Below are positions 1-6,849 of a DNA stretch of 42,415 nucleotides, one piece after another. Every line of letters begins with the position of its first letter. Position 1 is the stretch's first letter. A program made the translations under genes and the position numbers. The notes under the pieces were generated by a model that saw nothing but the letters and a program-made list of their open reading frames with translations, ran no database searches and had not been told where the DNA came from. Source of the stretch: Clostridiaceae bacterium (GTDB taxonomy: Bacteria; Bacillota; Clostridia; Saccharofermentanales; UBA5734); assembly GCA_012520975.1 (NCBI GenBank), contig JAAYNF010000131.1, positions 1 to 42,415 on the forward strand, read 5' to 3'.

Positions 1-2
1 AA

Positions 3-566
3 ATGAAAAAAAGAAGCGGTATTATTACAAGTAAAGAAGTAAATGACTCTGATATTCCTACGATATATCTTACACGAATGGTTGAAAAAGGTGAGATTAT
101 TAGAGCAGATAGAGGAATATACATCCTCCCGGACGGAGATTATGATGAATATTATTTTTTTCATAAAAGGTATAAAGTTGCTGTTTTTTCCTATGTATCC
201 GCTCTGTATCTCCATCAATTTACAGACATAATCCCGGGGGAAATCGAAATTACAGTGTATAAAGGATATAATCCTCACCGCATAGCCGGAAATGTAAGGG
301 TTCACTATGTAACAAAATCAATTCACAATTTGGGCGTTACGGAACGTAAAACTATTTTGGGAAATACTGTAAAAGTCTACGATTTAGAAAGAACTGTTTG
401 TGACCTCGTTAAAGATAGAGATGAAATAGAAACGGAATTGTTTTCTAAAACCATAAACAAATATGTTCGTGATAAAAATAAGGATTTGAATAAACTATAT
501 GCGTATTCCAAACAAATGAAAATATATGAAAAAGTAAGAGAAATTTTAGAGGTGGTTTATAAATAA
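3..566 (+). CDS. AbiEi-family antitoxin, module 1 (possibly 5'-truncated by the window edge)
   Basis: Probable antitoxin and autorepressor of a type IV AbiE toxin-antitoxin/abortive-infection module. The protein has an N-terminal winged-helix-like segment (TSKEVNDSDIPTIYLTRM, about residues 9-26) followed by the family's 'KGEIIRADRGIYILPD' strand region. The C-terminal part carries the usual 'VYDLERTVCDLV' stretch, which in this family neutralises the partner toxin without binding it. At 187 aa it is slightly short: relatives usually have some 10-15 residues before 'KKRSGIIT', and only two bases precede this ATG, so the true start may lie outside the window. It overlaps the next gene by a few bases, implying translational coupling. 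The DNA is strikingly AT-rich compared with the housekeeping genes after 3.6 kb, which suggests horizontal transfer. Family assignment is by recognised sequence pattern. Confidence 0.85.
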   Translation: MKKRSGIITSKEVNDSDIPTIYLTRMVEKGEIIRADRGIYILPDGDYDEYYFFHKRYKVAVFSYVSALYLHQFTDIIPGEIEITVYKGYNPHRIAGNVRVHYVTKSIHNLGVTERKTILGNTVKVYDLERTVCDLVKDRDEIETELFSKTINKYVRDKNKDLNKLYAYSKQMKIYEKVREILEVVYK

Positions 567-1392
567 AAATAAGCTTAGAGCAGAATGCCAAAAACTGTCA
601 AAAGAAACAGGGCTTAGCTTTAATGCGATTCAAACACATTATTTTTTGGAAAGCATCTTGGAAAAGATAGCGGATAGTGATGAGAGTGAAAATTTTATTT
701 TCAAAGGCGGATTTTTGCTTGCAAATGTAATTGGAATTAGGCAAAGGAGCACGGTAGATATTGATCTCTCGATAAGGCGATTCTCACTTACGGAAGAAAA
801 TATAAAAAATAAATTAGCAAAGATTCTTCAAAGCGGCAAAGATAACGGAATTATTTATGAAATTCAAAAAATTGAAGAAATTCACACAGAAGACGAATAT
901 GGAGGATATAGAATTAAGGTTCTTTGCAGATTGGAAAATATAAGACAGATTGTTCCGCTTGATATAGCAACAGGAGACCCGATTACTCCAAATGAAATAT
1001 CTTATGAGTACAAAAGTATTTTTAGTAATAGAATTTTTGAGATTTGTGCCTACAATGTAGAAACAATGCTTGCCGAGAAGATTCAAACGGTCTATCAAAG
1101 AGGAGTTTTTAACAGCAGGAGTAAGGATTTTTATGATATTTATATTTTATACCATCTGAGAAAAAAAGAAATAGACTTTGAAAGTCTAAAAAGAGCTTGC
1201 CAAAATACATTCAAGTACAGAAACACGGATTTTAACACAGAGCACATTCTTGATGTGTTGCAGGATTTAAAAGATGAAGAAGATCTTAAAATCAGATGGA
1301 AAAGTTATCAAAAACGCTTCAGCTATGCGGAAGAAATTAGTTTTGAAGATGTAATAGGCACAGCAGTAAAAGTAATAGAAAATATAAGATAA
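559..1392 (+). CDS. AbiEii-family nucleotidyltransferase toxin, module 1 (non-canonical start)
   Basis: Probable toxin of the first AbiE module, a DUF1814/AbiEii nucleotidyltransferase. Visible family motifs are a glycine-rich 'FKGGFLLANVIGI' followed by 'STVDIDLS', the metal-binding DxD, and the later 'MLAEKIQTVYQRG' and 'RSKDFYDIYIL' segments. The ORF track starts at the TTG at 646, but the frame is open from 550. The translated stretch INKNKLRAECQKLSKET before that TTG matches the usual AbiEii N-terminus. No ATG, GTG or TTG lies in frame between 550 and 646, so I place the start at ATA 559, just after a good Shine-Dalgarno (AGAGGTGG). This overlaps the antitoxin stop by 8 bases. Either the start codon is a weak AUA, or an ATG was mutated and the gene is impaired. 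The composition is AT-rich like its antitoxin. Confidence is high for the family and moderate for the start. Confidence 0.85.
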   Translation: MNKNKLRAECQKLSKETGLSFNAIQTHYFLESILEKIADSDESENFIFKGGFLLANVIGIRQRSTVDIDLSIRRFSLTEENIKNKLAKILQSGKDNGIIYEIQKIEEIHTEDEYGGYRIKVLCRLENIRQIVPLDIATGDPITPNEISYEYKSIFSNRIFEICAYNVETMLAEKIQTVYQRGVFNSRSKDFYDIYILYHLRKKEIDFESLKRACQNTFKYRNTDFNTEHILDVLQDLKDEEDLKIRWKSYQKRFSYAEEISFEDVIGTAVKVIENIR

Positions 1393-1553
1393 CACACTAA
1401 AACATGCACAAGTAATCGGGGTAAAAGATAGGAAATGGCAGATTCCTCAACTGCAACTTTTTTATTTACATCCATTATTGTGTTTTTTCAAATGGTTTTT
1501 TAACTTTTCATCTAAAAATGTTTCGCCAAAAGTTTTGCCATATCTAAATTTCT

Positions 1554-1582
1554 TTGAAATCGCTTGATTTTCACCTTATAAT
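1554..1582 (+). promoter_or_regulatory. Promoter of AbiE module 2
   Basis: TTGAAA (1554-1559) and TATAAT (1577-1582) are separated by exactly 17 bases, close to the sigma-A consensus. They stand 30 bases before the ATG of the second AbiEi gene, whose Shine-Dalgarno is GAGGTG (1601-1606). Transcription should start near 1589. The rest of the 219-base gap after the first toxin contains no ORF that I recognise. Confidence 0.7.
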
Positions 1583-1611
1583 CGCATATTATTAAACCAA
1601 GAGGTGAAAAT
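1567..1611 (+). promoter_or_regulatory. Inverted repeat spanning the module 2 promoter and RBS (candidate AbiEi operator)
   Basis: ATTTTCACCT (1567-1576) and AGGTGAAAAT (1602-1611) are perfect 10-base inverted copies. The left arm abuts the -10 box and the right arm covers the ribosome binding site. Because the left arm lies upstream of the predicted transcription start it cannot form an mRNA hairpin, so a DNA operator is the better reading. AbiEi proteins are known to repress their own promoters through inverted repeats. Binding here is inferred. Confidence 0.5.
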
Positions 1612-2193
1612 ATGATAAAAACAACATCAATGCTTTTGGAAGAATTAGAAGAATATGCCTCTCCTAAGTCAAAGCTATCGCGCATGGTAAAGCGTGGTGA
1701 GTGCTTTCCTATTACAAAGGGGCTTTATGAAACCGACCCTAATACGCCGCCCCATCTGCTTGCAGGCAGTATTTACGGCCCATCTTACATTTCTTTTGAA
1801 TTTGCACTAAGCTACTACGGACTTATCCCTGAAGCGGTATATACCGTCACCTGCGCCACCTTTGAAAAGAAAAAGAAAAAAAAGTACGAAACATCCTTCG
1901 GAACATTTACTTATCGTGATGTGCCATCGAAGGCATTCCCATTGGGGATTAGATTGGTTCAGGAAGGAGATTACTTCTATCGGATCGCAAATCCGGAAAA
2001 GGCATTGTGCGACCAGCTTTATAAGATTCCTCCGGTACCCAACATAAAGGAACTGATGCTGCTTTTAACGGAAGATTTACGGATTGAAGAAACTGAACTT
2101 AAAAAGGTGGATAAAAGCAAGATTTGTGACTACAGCAAAGCATATCGCACCACAAACATCAAGAAACTATGCTCGCTTTTAAGGAGATTCTGA
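1612..2193 (+). CDS. AbiEi-family antitoxin, module 2
   Basis: Probable antitoxin/autorepressor of a second AbiE-type module. The 193-aa protein begins with a short winged-helix region ('PKSKLSRMVKRGECFPITKGLY', about residues 18-39, quoted in part: KLSRMVKRGE). It then has the family's 'SYISFEFALSYYGLIPE' region and the 'RIANPEKALCDQLYKI' segment that characterises AbiEi-like C-terminal domains. It is only distantly similar to the antitoxin of module 1, so the two modules are not a recent duplication. The start is the ATG 6 bases after GAGGTG. The stop is one base from the start of its toxin, which indicates co-translation. Composition is intermediate between module 1 and the housekeeping DNA. 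It could alternatively be annotated simply as a type IV TA transcriptional regulator. Confidence 0.82.
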   Translation: MIKTTSMLLEELEEYASPKSKLSRMVKRGECFPITKGLYETDPNTPPHLLAGSIYGPSYISFEFALSYYGLIPEAVYTVTCATFEKKKKKKYETSFGTFTYRDVPSKAFPLGIRLVQEGDYFYRIANPEKALCDQLYKIPPVPNIKELMLLLTEDLRIEETELKKVDKSKICDYSKAYRTTNIKKLCSLLRRF

Positions 2194-2194
2194 T

Positions 2195-3061
2195 ATGAGC
2201 GCAATTATTGAAAAAATGCTAAAAAACTACAATGTAGAAAATTTATATGACAAGAAAAATGCCATGAAGGAGATTATGCAGGAAATCGTGCTGTGCGGTT
2301 TATCCCGCGCCGGTTTCTTTAAAAAGGCGGCGTTTTATGGCGGAACCGCCCTCAGAATCTTTCATGGTCTTGATCGTTTCTCGGAAGATTTGGATTTTTC
2401 GCTGGAAACGGAAGAACCGGATTTTGACTTGACATCTTACTTTCCTGTGCTTGAAAAGGAAGTAAAATCATTCGGACTGAACATGGACATTCAGGAAATA
2501 GGAAAAACAAAAGAAAGTACAATCCATTCCGCATTTCTTAAAGGAAACACGAAAGAGCACCTTCTGCTGTTCTATGCAGATGAGGCACTTGCGGGAAAGG
2601 TGGCAAAAAACGAGGTGATAAAGATAAAGTTTGAAATTGATGTTAAGCCTCCCGCCTTTGCCACGTTTGAACACAAATATCGGTTGCTGCCCGTACCCTA
2701 CGAAGTGAAATTATACGATATTCCTTCTCTTTTTGCCGGAAAAATTCATGCGGTAATATGCCGTGCGTGGCGTAGCCGTATTAAAGGCAGAGACCTTTAT
2801 GACTATGTTTTTTATCTTTCAATAGGTGCTGCGGTAAATCAAAAGCATCTCCGGGAACGACTTATTGACTCCGGATACATTTCCGCTGATACGGACTGTT
2901 CTCTTAACGATATAAAAAAGATGCTTTCAGAACGTTTTGACAACATTGATTTTGTGCAGGCCGGACGGGATGTTGTTCCGTTTATCAGAAACACTTCTGT
3001 TCTTGATGTTTGGAGTGCAGACTTCTTCAAGCAAATCACGGAGAGGCTTACAGCAATATAA
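2195..3061 (+). CDS. AbiEii-family nucleotidyltransferase toxin, module 2
   Basis: Probable toxin partner of the preceding antitoxin. The 288-aa protein has the AbiEii/DUF1814 nucleotidyltransferase core: 'FYGGTALRIFHGLDRFSEDLD' (about residues 48-68) carries the GG signature and the DLD metal-binding pair. Later 'LFAGKIHAVICRAW' and 'IKGRDLYDYVFYL' match the downstream lysine and aspartate motifs. Family members transfer nucleotides, in known cases to tRNA, and arrest growth; the target here is unknown. Its ATG overlaps nothing and follows the antitoxin stop by one base, with AAGGAG upstream. No obvious terminator follows. It belongs to a different subgroup from the first toxin. Confidence 0.85.
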   Translation: MSAIIEKMLKNYNVENLYDKKNAMKEIMQEIVLCGLSRAGFFKKAAFYGGTALRIFHGLDRFSEDLDFSLETEEPDFDLTSYFPVLEKEVKSFGLNMDIQEIGKTKESTIHSAFLKGNTKEHLLLFYADEALAGKVAKNEVIKIKFEIDVKPPAFATFEHKYRLLPVPYEVKLYDIPSLFAGKIHAVICRAWRSRIKGRDLYDYVFYLSIGAAVNQKHLRERLIDSGYISADTDCSLNDIKKMLSERFDNIDFVQAGRDVVPFIRNTSVLDVWSADFFKQITERLTAI

Positions 3062-3382
3062 TATTTCCGTCAAAATTTAAACATTTCCATATAAAGCGCC
3101 CGAAATGCCGCTCTAATTATTTGCCCAAAAGGCGGAATACACATGCCAAGCGAATTGCAAACTTATATGCAGATGGCACAATTCAACAGACAATGTCTGC
3201 TGAATCGAATAACTTATCTGTTGCAAATACGAAATAACTAGACAAATGCGGTTATGAGTGTAAATGCGGAATTCTCGAGAGGTTTTCGCAGAGTACCACC
3301 CAAGAAATAAAATTTAATGATCCTATCACTCACAGTTTGAATGCGAGTATCGTTACAGCATTTTTCACAATAAGATCACAGT
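3062..3382 (+). other. Intergenic stretch with a possible decayed ORF
   Basis: About 380 bases separate the second AbiE toxin from the tRNA gene. One frame reads 'RPKCRSNYLPKRRNTHAKR...' up to TAA at 3235-3237, and the same frame then continues with 'DKCGYECKCG' to a stop at 3380-3382. The two Cys-pair motifs on either side of an in-frame stop suggest the eroded end of a small zinc-ribbon-like gene. I do not recognise the family, no start with an RBS is evident, and chance cannot be excluded. Nothing else is visible here until the tRNA terminator. Confidence 0.25.
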
Positions 3383-3397
3383 AAAGTACAATGAAAT

Positions 3398-3440
3398 CAA
3401 ATAAAAAGAAATCAGAGTTGTCAAATACGACAACTCTGAT
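3398..3440 (-). terminator. Rho-independent terminator of tRNA-Leu
   Basis: A perfect 12-bp stem (ATCAGAGTTGTC / GACAACTCTGAT, 3411-3440) encloses a 6-base loop. On the minus strand it begins two bases after the tRNA CCA and is followed by TTTCTTTTTATTT. Both the position and the shape fit intrinsic termination of the tRNA transcript. Confidence 0.85.
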
Positions 3441-3442
3441 GA

Positions 3443-3525
3443 TGGTGCGGACGACAGGACTTGAACCTGCATGCTTTCGCACTGGAACCTAAATCCAGCG
3501 TGTCTGCCAATTCCACCACGTCCGC
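3443..3525 (-). tRNA. tRNA-Leu(UAG)
   Basis: The minus strand folds as a class II tRNA. The acceptor arm GCGGACG pairs with CGTCCGC, followed by discriminator A and an encoded CCA. The D-arm contains GTGGAATTGGCAGACAC. The anticodon stem CTGGA/TCCAG encloses loop TTTAGGT, giving anticodon TAG (plus-strand 3489-3491). There is a variable arm, and the T-arm contains GGTTCAAGTCC. The length is 83 bases. The gene's 3' end faces the AT-rich AbiE segment, as expected for an integration hotspot. Confidence 0.96.
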
Positions 3526-3536
3526 GCGCATGGACG

Positions 3537-3566
3537 ATTATACAATACGAAGGTTCGGATCGTCCA
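3537..3566 (-). promoter_or_regulatory. Promoter of tRNA-Leu, embedded in an inverted repeat
   Basis: On the minus strand a -35-like TGGACG (3561-3566) and a perfect -10 TATAAT (3537-3542) are 18 bases apart, placing the start a few bases before the mature tRNA. The same interval is bounded by an 8-bp perfect inverted repeat, TGGACGAT (3531-3538) and ATCGTCCA (3559-3566), overlapping both promoter boxes. Confidence 0.6.
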
Positions 3567-3579
3567 GTTGTTCTAATCA

Positions 3580-3635
3580 GGAAAATGCGTTATGTGCGTT
3601 AGGAAAATGCGTTACCCTAATTGCGTTATGCGTTA
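3580..3635. repeat. Short GCGTTA repeats
   Basis: GCGTTA occurs five times in 56 bases (3587, 3596, 3609, 3623, 3630). GGAAAATGCGTTA is repeated exactly with a 22-base period (3580 and 3602). The cluster lies upstream of the tRNA promoter and runs into the stop codon of the DUF2238 gene. It may be a local duplication; no function is evident. Confidence 0.6.
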
Positions 3636-4361
3636 ATCTTCAGCATCGGGACTTGGCTGCGTATCGGTTGACGATTTTTTCGTCTTTTGCTGTCGCTTGA
3701 GCATTAAATAACCAAAAACGGACACGATCAGCGCACTGACAGCATCGACGATCAAATCCTCCATGGTGTCGTGAAGCGCCGCGGAGCCGACCAGTTGGGT
3801 TCCATCAGCCAGCATATATTTTTGCATATTGAGACCAAGGATCCGATCCACGACAAACTCATAAATTTCCCAAATCGTACCGGCTGCCAAGGCAAAGCAG
3901 AATGCAAACAGAGCCACAAACAAGGGGCTTAATTGAAAGCGGATATTGTCCGCGTCGTTCAGCATGCTAACCAGCGAAAAACCAAGCGCCCCCAACATGG
4001 CGCCGCTGAATGCGTGCAGAATCAAATCCCAGAAAGGAATTCGATGATAAAAATCCCAGACCTCGCCGAGGAAAATCGCACAGAACAAAAAAGCATAATA
4101 TAAAAGAAACATGTAGTTGGGAATCGTCAATTCCCAGCGGCGCTGGATCAGCGAAGGAACCGCCATGACCACCAGCCCCAAACAGCACTGAATCAACATC
4201 AATGCATAATCGCTTTTGACATGTTTAACACCATCGGTAGCTACAGCGGGGGCTGAAATCAAACGGATAATGGAATAGATAACCGAAAAGCCAAGAAAAA
4301 CGGCCAGAACCACAGCGGCCAGATGGCGCCAGGCATCCTTGATTTTAAATTTTCGTTTCAT
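3633..4361 (-). CDS. DUF2238/YjdF-like integral membrane protein
   Basis: A 242-aa protein with about six hydrophobic segments (near residues 13-35, 52-70, 82-99, 112-135, 146-160 and 203-220) and a short hydrophilic, Ser/Asp-rich C-terminus. The pattern 'FWDLILHAFSG' (110-120), 'TIWEIYEFVVDRI' (162-174) and 'DTMEDLIVD' (198-206) is the signature of the DUF2238/YjdF membrane family. Its acidic and His residues within or near the membrane are conserved, but its biochemical role is unknown. The ATG follows an AAGGAAAGG ribosome binding site. It lies 67 bases downstream of lepA on the same strand, separated by an AT-rich spacer, so it may be co-transcribed or have its own promoter. Confidence 0.8.
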   Translation of the reverse strand: MKRKFKIKDAWRHLAAVVLAVFLGFSVIYSIIRLISAPAVATDGVKHVKSDYALMLIQCCLGLVVMAVPSLIQRRWELTIPNYMFLLYYAFLFCAIFLGEVWDFYHRIPFWDLILHAFSGAMLGALGFSLVSMLNDADNIRFQLSPLFVALFAFCFALAAGTIWEIYEFVVDRILGLNMQKYMLADGTQLVGSAALHDTMEDLIVDAVSALIVSVFGYLMLKRQQKTKKSSTDTQPSPDAED

Positions 4362-4428
4362 ATCCTTTCCTTTGTATAAATTTACCGTAAAATTACCATA
4401 TTAATCGAGTGCTCGGAAATCCTCTTTG

Positions 4429-6240
4429 TCACTCATCCAGACGAAGAACGCTCATGAAGGCCTCCTGCGGCACCTCGACATTGCCGACCTGACGCATGCG
4501 TTTTTTGCCTTCCTTTTGCTTTTCCAACAGTTTTTTCTTGCGTGTGATATCGCCGCCGTAACATTTGGCCAACACGTCTTTTCGGAACGCCCGGACGGTC
4601 TCGCGAGCAATAACTTTGCCGCCGATGCAGGCCTGAATCGGAACCTCAAACTGCTGACGGGGGATGTTGTCCTTGAGTTTTTCGGCCATGCGGCGGGCCC
4701 GGCTGTAGGCCTTGTCACGATGAACAATAAAAGACAGGGCATCGACGATTTCTCCGTTGAGCAGGATGTCCAGCTTGACCAGGTCGGACGCGACGTAACC
4801 TTTGAGTTCATAGTCCAGCGAGGCATATCCGCGGGTGCGCGATTTGAGCGCGTCAAAAAAATCATAAATGATCTCGTTGAGCGGCATCTCGTAGTGGAGC
4901 GTGACACGGTTGGCGTCGAGGTAATCCATGTTTTGGTAATTGCCGCGGCGTTCCTGACACAGCTCCATGATGTTGCCGACATATTCCTTCGGGATCATGA
5001 TGGTGGCATCGACCATCGGCTCTTCCATGCTGTCGATATCCGAGGGGTCCGGCATATTGGTCGGATTGTCCAGAATAATTGTCTGGCCGTTATTCAGCTT
5101 GACATGGTAAACCACCGACGGCGCCGTGGAAATAAGATCAAGCAGAAATTCCCGCTCCAGACGTTCCTGAACAATCTCGTAATGCAGCAACCCGAGAAAA
5201 CCGCAGCGGAAGCCAAAGCCGAGAGCGGCCGATGTTTCCGGTTCAAAGGACAGGGCGGCGTCATTGAGTTGCAATTTTTCCAAGGCATCCCGCAAATCAG
5301 GATATCTGGCGCCGTCTGTCGGATAAAAGCCGCAAAATACCATTTGCTGAACCTTTTTATAACCGGGCAACGCCTGAGTTGCCGGTTGGGCAGCCGAGGT
5401 TATTGTATCCCCGACAGCGGTGTCCCGGACATTTTTAATGCTGGCCACAAGATAACCGACATCACCGGCCGACAGCTGTTCGCAGGGCAGAAAATCACCC
5501 GGACGGAAATAACCCAGTTCGGTCACGACAAATTCCTTGCCGGTATTCATCATCCGGATACGATCACCGATGCGAACCGCACCTTCCTTGACATTGACAT
5601 GGACGATGACGCCTTTGTAGGTATCGTACTTGGAATCAAAAACCAACGCTCGCAGCGGCGCGGTTTCGTCTCCCTGCGGAGCCGGCAAAAATTGGATGAC
5701 TTTTTCCAAAACCTCTTCGATATTCAGGTCGTTTTTGGCGGAAATCAGCGGTGCGTAGGACGCATCAAGACCGATGACATCCTCGATCTCCTGGCGAACC
5801 ACGTCCGGTTGAGCCGCCGGCAGGTCGATCTTGTTGATAACCGGCAGTACTTCGAGGCCCGCGTCAATGGCTAAATAGACGTTGGCCAATGTTTGCGCCT
5901 CGATACCTTGGGCGGCATCAACCACCAAAATGGCTCCATCGCAGGCAGCCAACGTGCGGGAAACCTCATAATTGAAATCCACATGTCCCGGTGTGTCAAT
6001 CAGGTTGAGGGTGTAAATCTTCCCATCCTCGGCTTTGTATGCCATGCGGGCGGCCTGAGCCTTGATGGTAATGCCTCGTTCCCGCTCAATGTCCATATTG
6101 TCAAGAACCTGGCTCTGCATCTCCCGCGCGGTCAAGGAGCCGGTTCGTTCGATCATCCGATCGGCCAAGGTTGATTTGCCATGGTCAATGTGGGCAATAA
6201 TACAAAAGTTGCGAATAAGTTTTTGGCGTTCTGAAGGCAT
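4429..6240 (-). CDS. lepA: Elongation factor 4 (LepA), ribosomal back-translocase GTPase
   Basis: A 603-aa translational GTPase of the usual LepA length. LepA binds the ribosome and is implicated in back-translocation and in ribosome assembly or quality. GTPase motifs are clear: P-loop AHIDHGKST (16-24), DTPGHVDF (switch II) and NKIDLPAA. The LepA-specific C-terminal domain ends with '[17 protein letters not shown]', as expected. The ATG is preceded by GGAGGAA with a rather long spacer. It follows lepB by 36 bases on the same strand; a lepA/lepB pairing is known from other bacteria, in either order. The long antisense ORFs over this gene are shadows. Confidence 0.98.
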   Translation of the reverse strand: MPSERQKLIRNFCIIAHIDHGKSTLADRMIERTGSLTAREMQSQVLDNMDIERERGITIKAQAARMAYKAEDGKIYTLNLIDTPGHVDFNYEVSRTLAACDGAILVVDAAQGIEAQTLANVYLAIDAGLEVLPVINKIDLPAAQPDVVRQEIEDVIGLDASYAPLISAKNDLNIEEVLEKVIQFLPAPQGDETAPLRALVFDSKYDTYKGVIVHVNVKEGAVRIGDRIRMMNTGKEFVVTELGYFRPGDFLPCEQLSAGDVGYLVASIKNVRDTAVGDTITSAAQPATQALPGYKKVQQMVFCGFYPTDGARYPDLRDALEKLQLNDAALSFEPETSAALGFGFRCGFLGLLHYEIVQERLEREFLLDLISTAPSVVYHVKLNNGQTIILDNPTNMPDPSDIDSMEEPMVDATIMIPKEYVGNIMELCQERRGNYQNMDYLDANRVTLHYEMPLNEIIYDFFDALKSRTRGYASLDYELKGYVASDLVKLDILLNGEIVDALSFIVHRDKAYSRARRMAEKLKDNIPRQQFEVPIQACIGGKVIARETVRAFRKDVLAKCYGGDITRKKKLLEKQKEGKKRMRQVGNVEVPQEAFMSVLRLDE

Positions 6241-6276
6241 GTAAGGTTGATTCCTCCGTCAATCGAGCTGTGTGGG

Positions 6277-6849
6277 TCATGGCGAACCGACCCGGTCAAA
6301 AGGGTAAAAGCGGATCAGGACACGCCCGATGATATGTTGAAGCCGGACCGGACCGAAAGTTCGGCTGTCAAGGCTGATCTCACGGTTGTCCCCCAACACG
6401 TAATATTCATCATCGGCCAGCGTAATCTTGGCATAGTCTAGCTTTCGGATTTCCGTCACGATGCCCGGGGCAAGATAATTTGATTCGTCCAGCGGTTGAC
6501 CGTTGCGATAAACCAAGCCCTCCCGGATTTCGATGGTATCTCCGGGTTGTCCGACCACCCGCTTGATGATGTTGGGACCGCCCTCGTGGCCGCGCAACTC
6601 ATCGGTTTTGATGGTGACAATGTCCTCGTAACCAATCCAACCGCCCAGCTTGCTGATTTTTTCCACCAGCAGCTGGTCATTGCTGTACAAGGCAGGCTTC
6701 ATCGAGTCCCCGACCACCGAATTGCGCTGGACCACAAAAACAACCATCAGTAGTCCGATCAGGAACGCAATCAGAATATACTTGAGCCAATCCAGAAGCT
6801 CAAGCAAAACACCTTTGTTTTGCGATTTGGAATTTCCGATATCAGTCAT
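6277..6849 (-). CDS. lepB: Signal peptidase I
   Basis: Membrane-bound Ser/Lys protease that removes signal peptides from exported proteins. After a short cytoplasmic N-terminus there is one transmembrane helix ('[17 protein letters not shown]', about residues 24-40). The nucleophile box [11 protein letters not shown] follows, then the catalytic-lysine box '[11 protein letters not shown]', and then box E '[11 protein letters not shown]'. All catalytic elements are present and the 190-aa length fits the Gram-positive SipS type. The ORF track extends 27 residues upstream, but the ATG at 6849 overlaps the aspS stop by 8 bases and gives the expected short N-terminus. It therefore looks translationally coupled to aspS. 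Confidence 0.95.
   Translation of the reverse strand: MTDIGNSKSQNKGVLLELLDWLKYILIAFLIGLLMVVFVVQRNSVVGDSMKPALYSNDQLLVEKISKLGGWIGYEDIVTIKTDELRGHEGGPNIIKRVVGQPGDTIEIREGLVYRNGQPLDESNYLAPGIVTEIRKLDYAKITLADDEYYVLGDNREISLDSRTFGPVRLQHIIGRVLIRFYPFDRVGSP

Noticed and set aside
1438-1467. Possible terminator after the first AbiEii gene (GCAG/CTGC followed by a T-run)
   Set aside because: The stem has only four base pairs with a 9-base loop; too weak to call.
1-3440. Duplicate of the tRNA-Leu 3' end as the far attachment site of an integrated island
   Set aside because: No second copy of the tRNA end and no integrase gene were seen inside the window; the far boundary may lie outside it.
4426-5874. 482-aa plus-strand ORF opposite lepA
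   Set aside because: Antisense shadow of a gene with certain homology; its translation has no recognisable domain and no RBS is evident.
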